Shown here piece after piece: positions 63,678-64,000 of a stretch of 64,000 bases of DNA. The translations under genes were made by a program, and so were the position numbers. The notes below the pieces were generated by a model, which saw nothing but the letters and a program-made list of their open reading frames with translations, was not told where the DNA came from and ran no database searches. How positions within the stretch are numbered: position 1 is the first letter of the stretch; each line of letters opens with the position of its first letter. Source of the DNA: Caldicellulosiruptor kronotskyensis 2002 (GTDB lineage Bacteria > Bacillota > Thermoanaerobacteria > Caldicellulosiruptorales > Caldicellulosiruptoraceae); contig NC_014720.1 of the NCBI RefSeq assembly GCF_000166775.1, forward strand, positions 459,501 to 523,500, in the 5' to 3' direction.

Positions 63678-64000
63678 ATGAGTGATAAAGATTTTTCAGT
63701 ATATTTGAATTCTCCCAGAATAAAAGATGTTTCAATCACAGATCCTTTTTGGAGAAAATACATAGACCTTGTAAAAGATGTGGTAGTTCCATATCAATGG
63801 GAGATACTCAATGATAATGTTGATATTCCAGTCAAAAGCCATGCAATAAAGAATTTCAAGATAGCAGCAGGACTTGAGGAAGGCGAATTTGAAGGATTTG
63901 TTTTTCAAGACAGCGATGTTGCAAAGTGGCTTGAGGCAGCTTCATACGTCCTTGAAAAGTACCCAAACCCTGATTTGGAAAAGAAAGTTGATGAGGTTAT
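63678..64000 (+). CDS. GH127-type beta-L-arabinofuranosidase (DUF1680), N-terminal part, runs off the window
   Basis: The first 107 residues of a GH127-family protein. SITDPFWRKYIDLVKDVVVP, then NVDIPVKSHAIKNFKIAAGL, and GFVFQDSDVAKWLEAASYVL are hallmarks of the family, which removes beta-L-arabinofuranose from plant glycans and hydroxyproline-linked arabinans. There is no signal peptide, so it is cytoplasmic and works on imported oligosaccharides. The ATG at 63678 follows TAGGTAGGTG. The catalytic cysteine region lies outside the window. Confidence 0.9.
   Translation, partial: MSDKDFSVYLNSPRIKDVSITDPFWRKYIDLVKDVVVPYQWEILNDNVDIPVKSHAIKNFKIAAGLEEGEFEGFVFQDSDVAKWLEAASYVLEKYPNPDLEKKVDEV

Overview
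The window reads as an AT-rich, thermophilic, plant-biomass-degrading Firmicute, most likely a Caldicellulosiruptor species. This is inferred from a 1,672-residue S-layer-anchored GH10 xylanase (three CBM22, GH10, two CBM9, SLH repeats), an intracellular GH28, the start of a GH127 gene, other SLH proteins, frequent TTG/GTG starts behind strong AGGAGG sites, and many Rpn-type nuclease genes and decayed insertion sequences. I saw no rRNA, tRNA or CRISPR array.

Layout. 0-6.8 kb: the 3' end of a repeat-rich surface protein, two broken Rpn genes, a GH28-Uma2 pair and a CBS-trmI pair. 6.9-12.2 kb: a metal-handling block (mrp, a glycine-rich small protein, a NifX-like protein, a DUF134 regulator, copA, copZ). 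Three promoters here share a palindrome close to TTGGCATATGCCAA. 12.2-14.9 kb: a DUF1646 membrane protein behind a MntA/HepT toxin-antitoxin pair, then a dead RelE-type module. 14.9-16.4 kb: a textbook c-di-AMP (ydaO-type) riboswitch with a clear antiterminator/terminator switch controls a 2,3-aminomutase whose pocket residues differ from lysine aminomutase. It may make beta-glutamate, an osmolyte.

16.5-36.2 kb is a large exopolysaccharide locus: chain-length regulator, tyrosine kinase and phosphatase; an SLH protein; GDP-fucose synthesis (gmd, fcl); a priming phosphosugar transferase; a TagA/CpsF-type transferase; several glycosyltransferases; one dead and one intact polymerase; and a three-gene cassette (glycerophosphotransferase, glycerol-1-phosphate dehydrogenase, LicC-like nucleotidyltransferase) that could decorate the polymer with glycerol phosphate of the archaeal stereochemistry. 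The 26-36 kb part is visibly more AT-rich and looks recently exchanged. No flippase was found.

36-44.6 kb holds a VanZ-like protein, three small genes (one with a SPOCS/DUF3794 domain) and a sugar ABC transport region with a DeoR regulator, two double-ATPase proteins, one permease and one binding protein. 44.7-48.2 kb is decayed: an ISLre2/UPF0236 transposase gene split by a dead IS256-like element, an intact Rpn gene, and a fluoride-type riboswitch in front of a broken ORF. 48.3-51.8 kb is gltX-cysE-cysS. 52-53.3 kb holds a Phd antitoxin with a dead toxin and an IS200/IS605 element with tnpA and a tnpB stub. 53.4-64 kb: DUF421, a gamma-glutamylcyclotransferase-like gene, HxlR divergent from an iron alcohol dehydrogenase, the SLH xylanase, a KimA-like potassium/amino-acid permease and the start of a GH127 gene.
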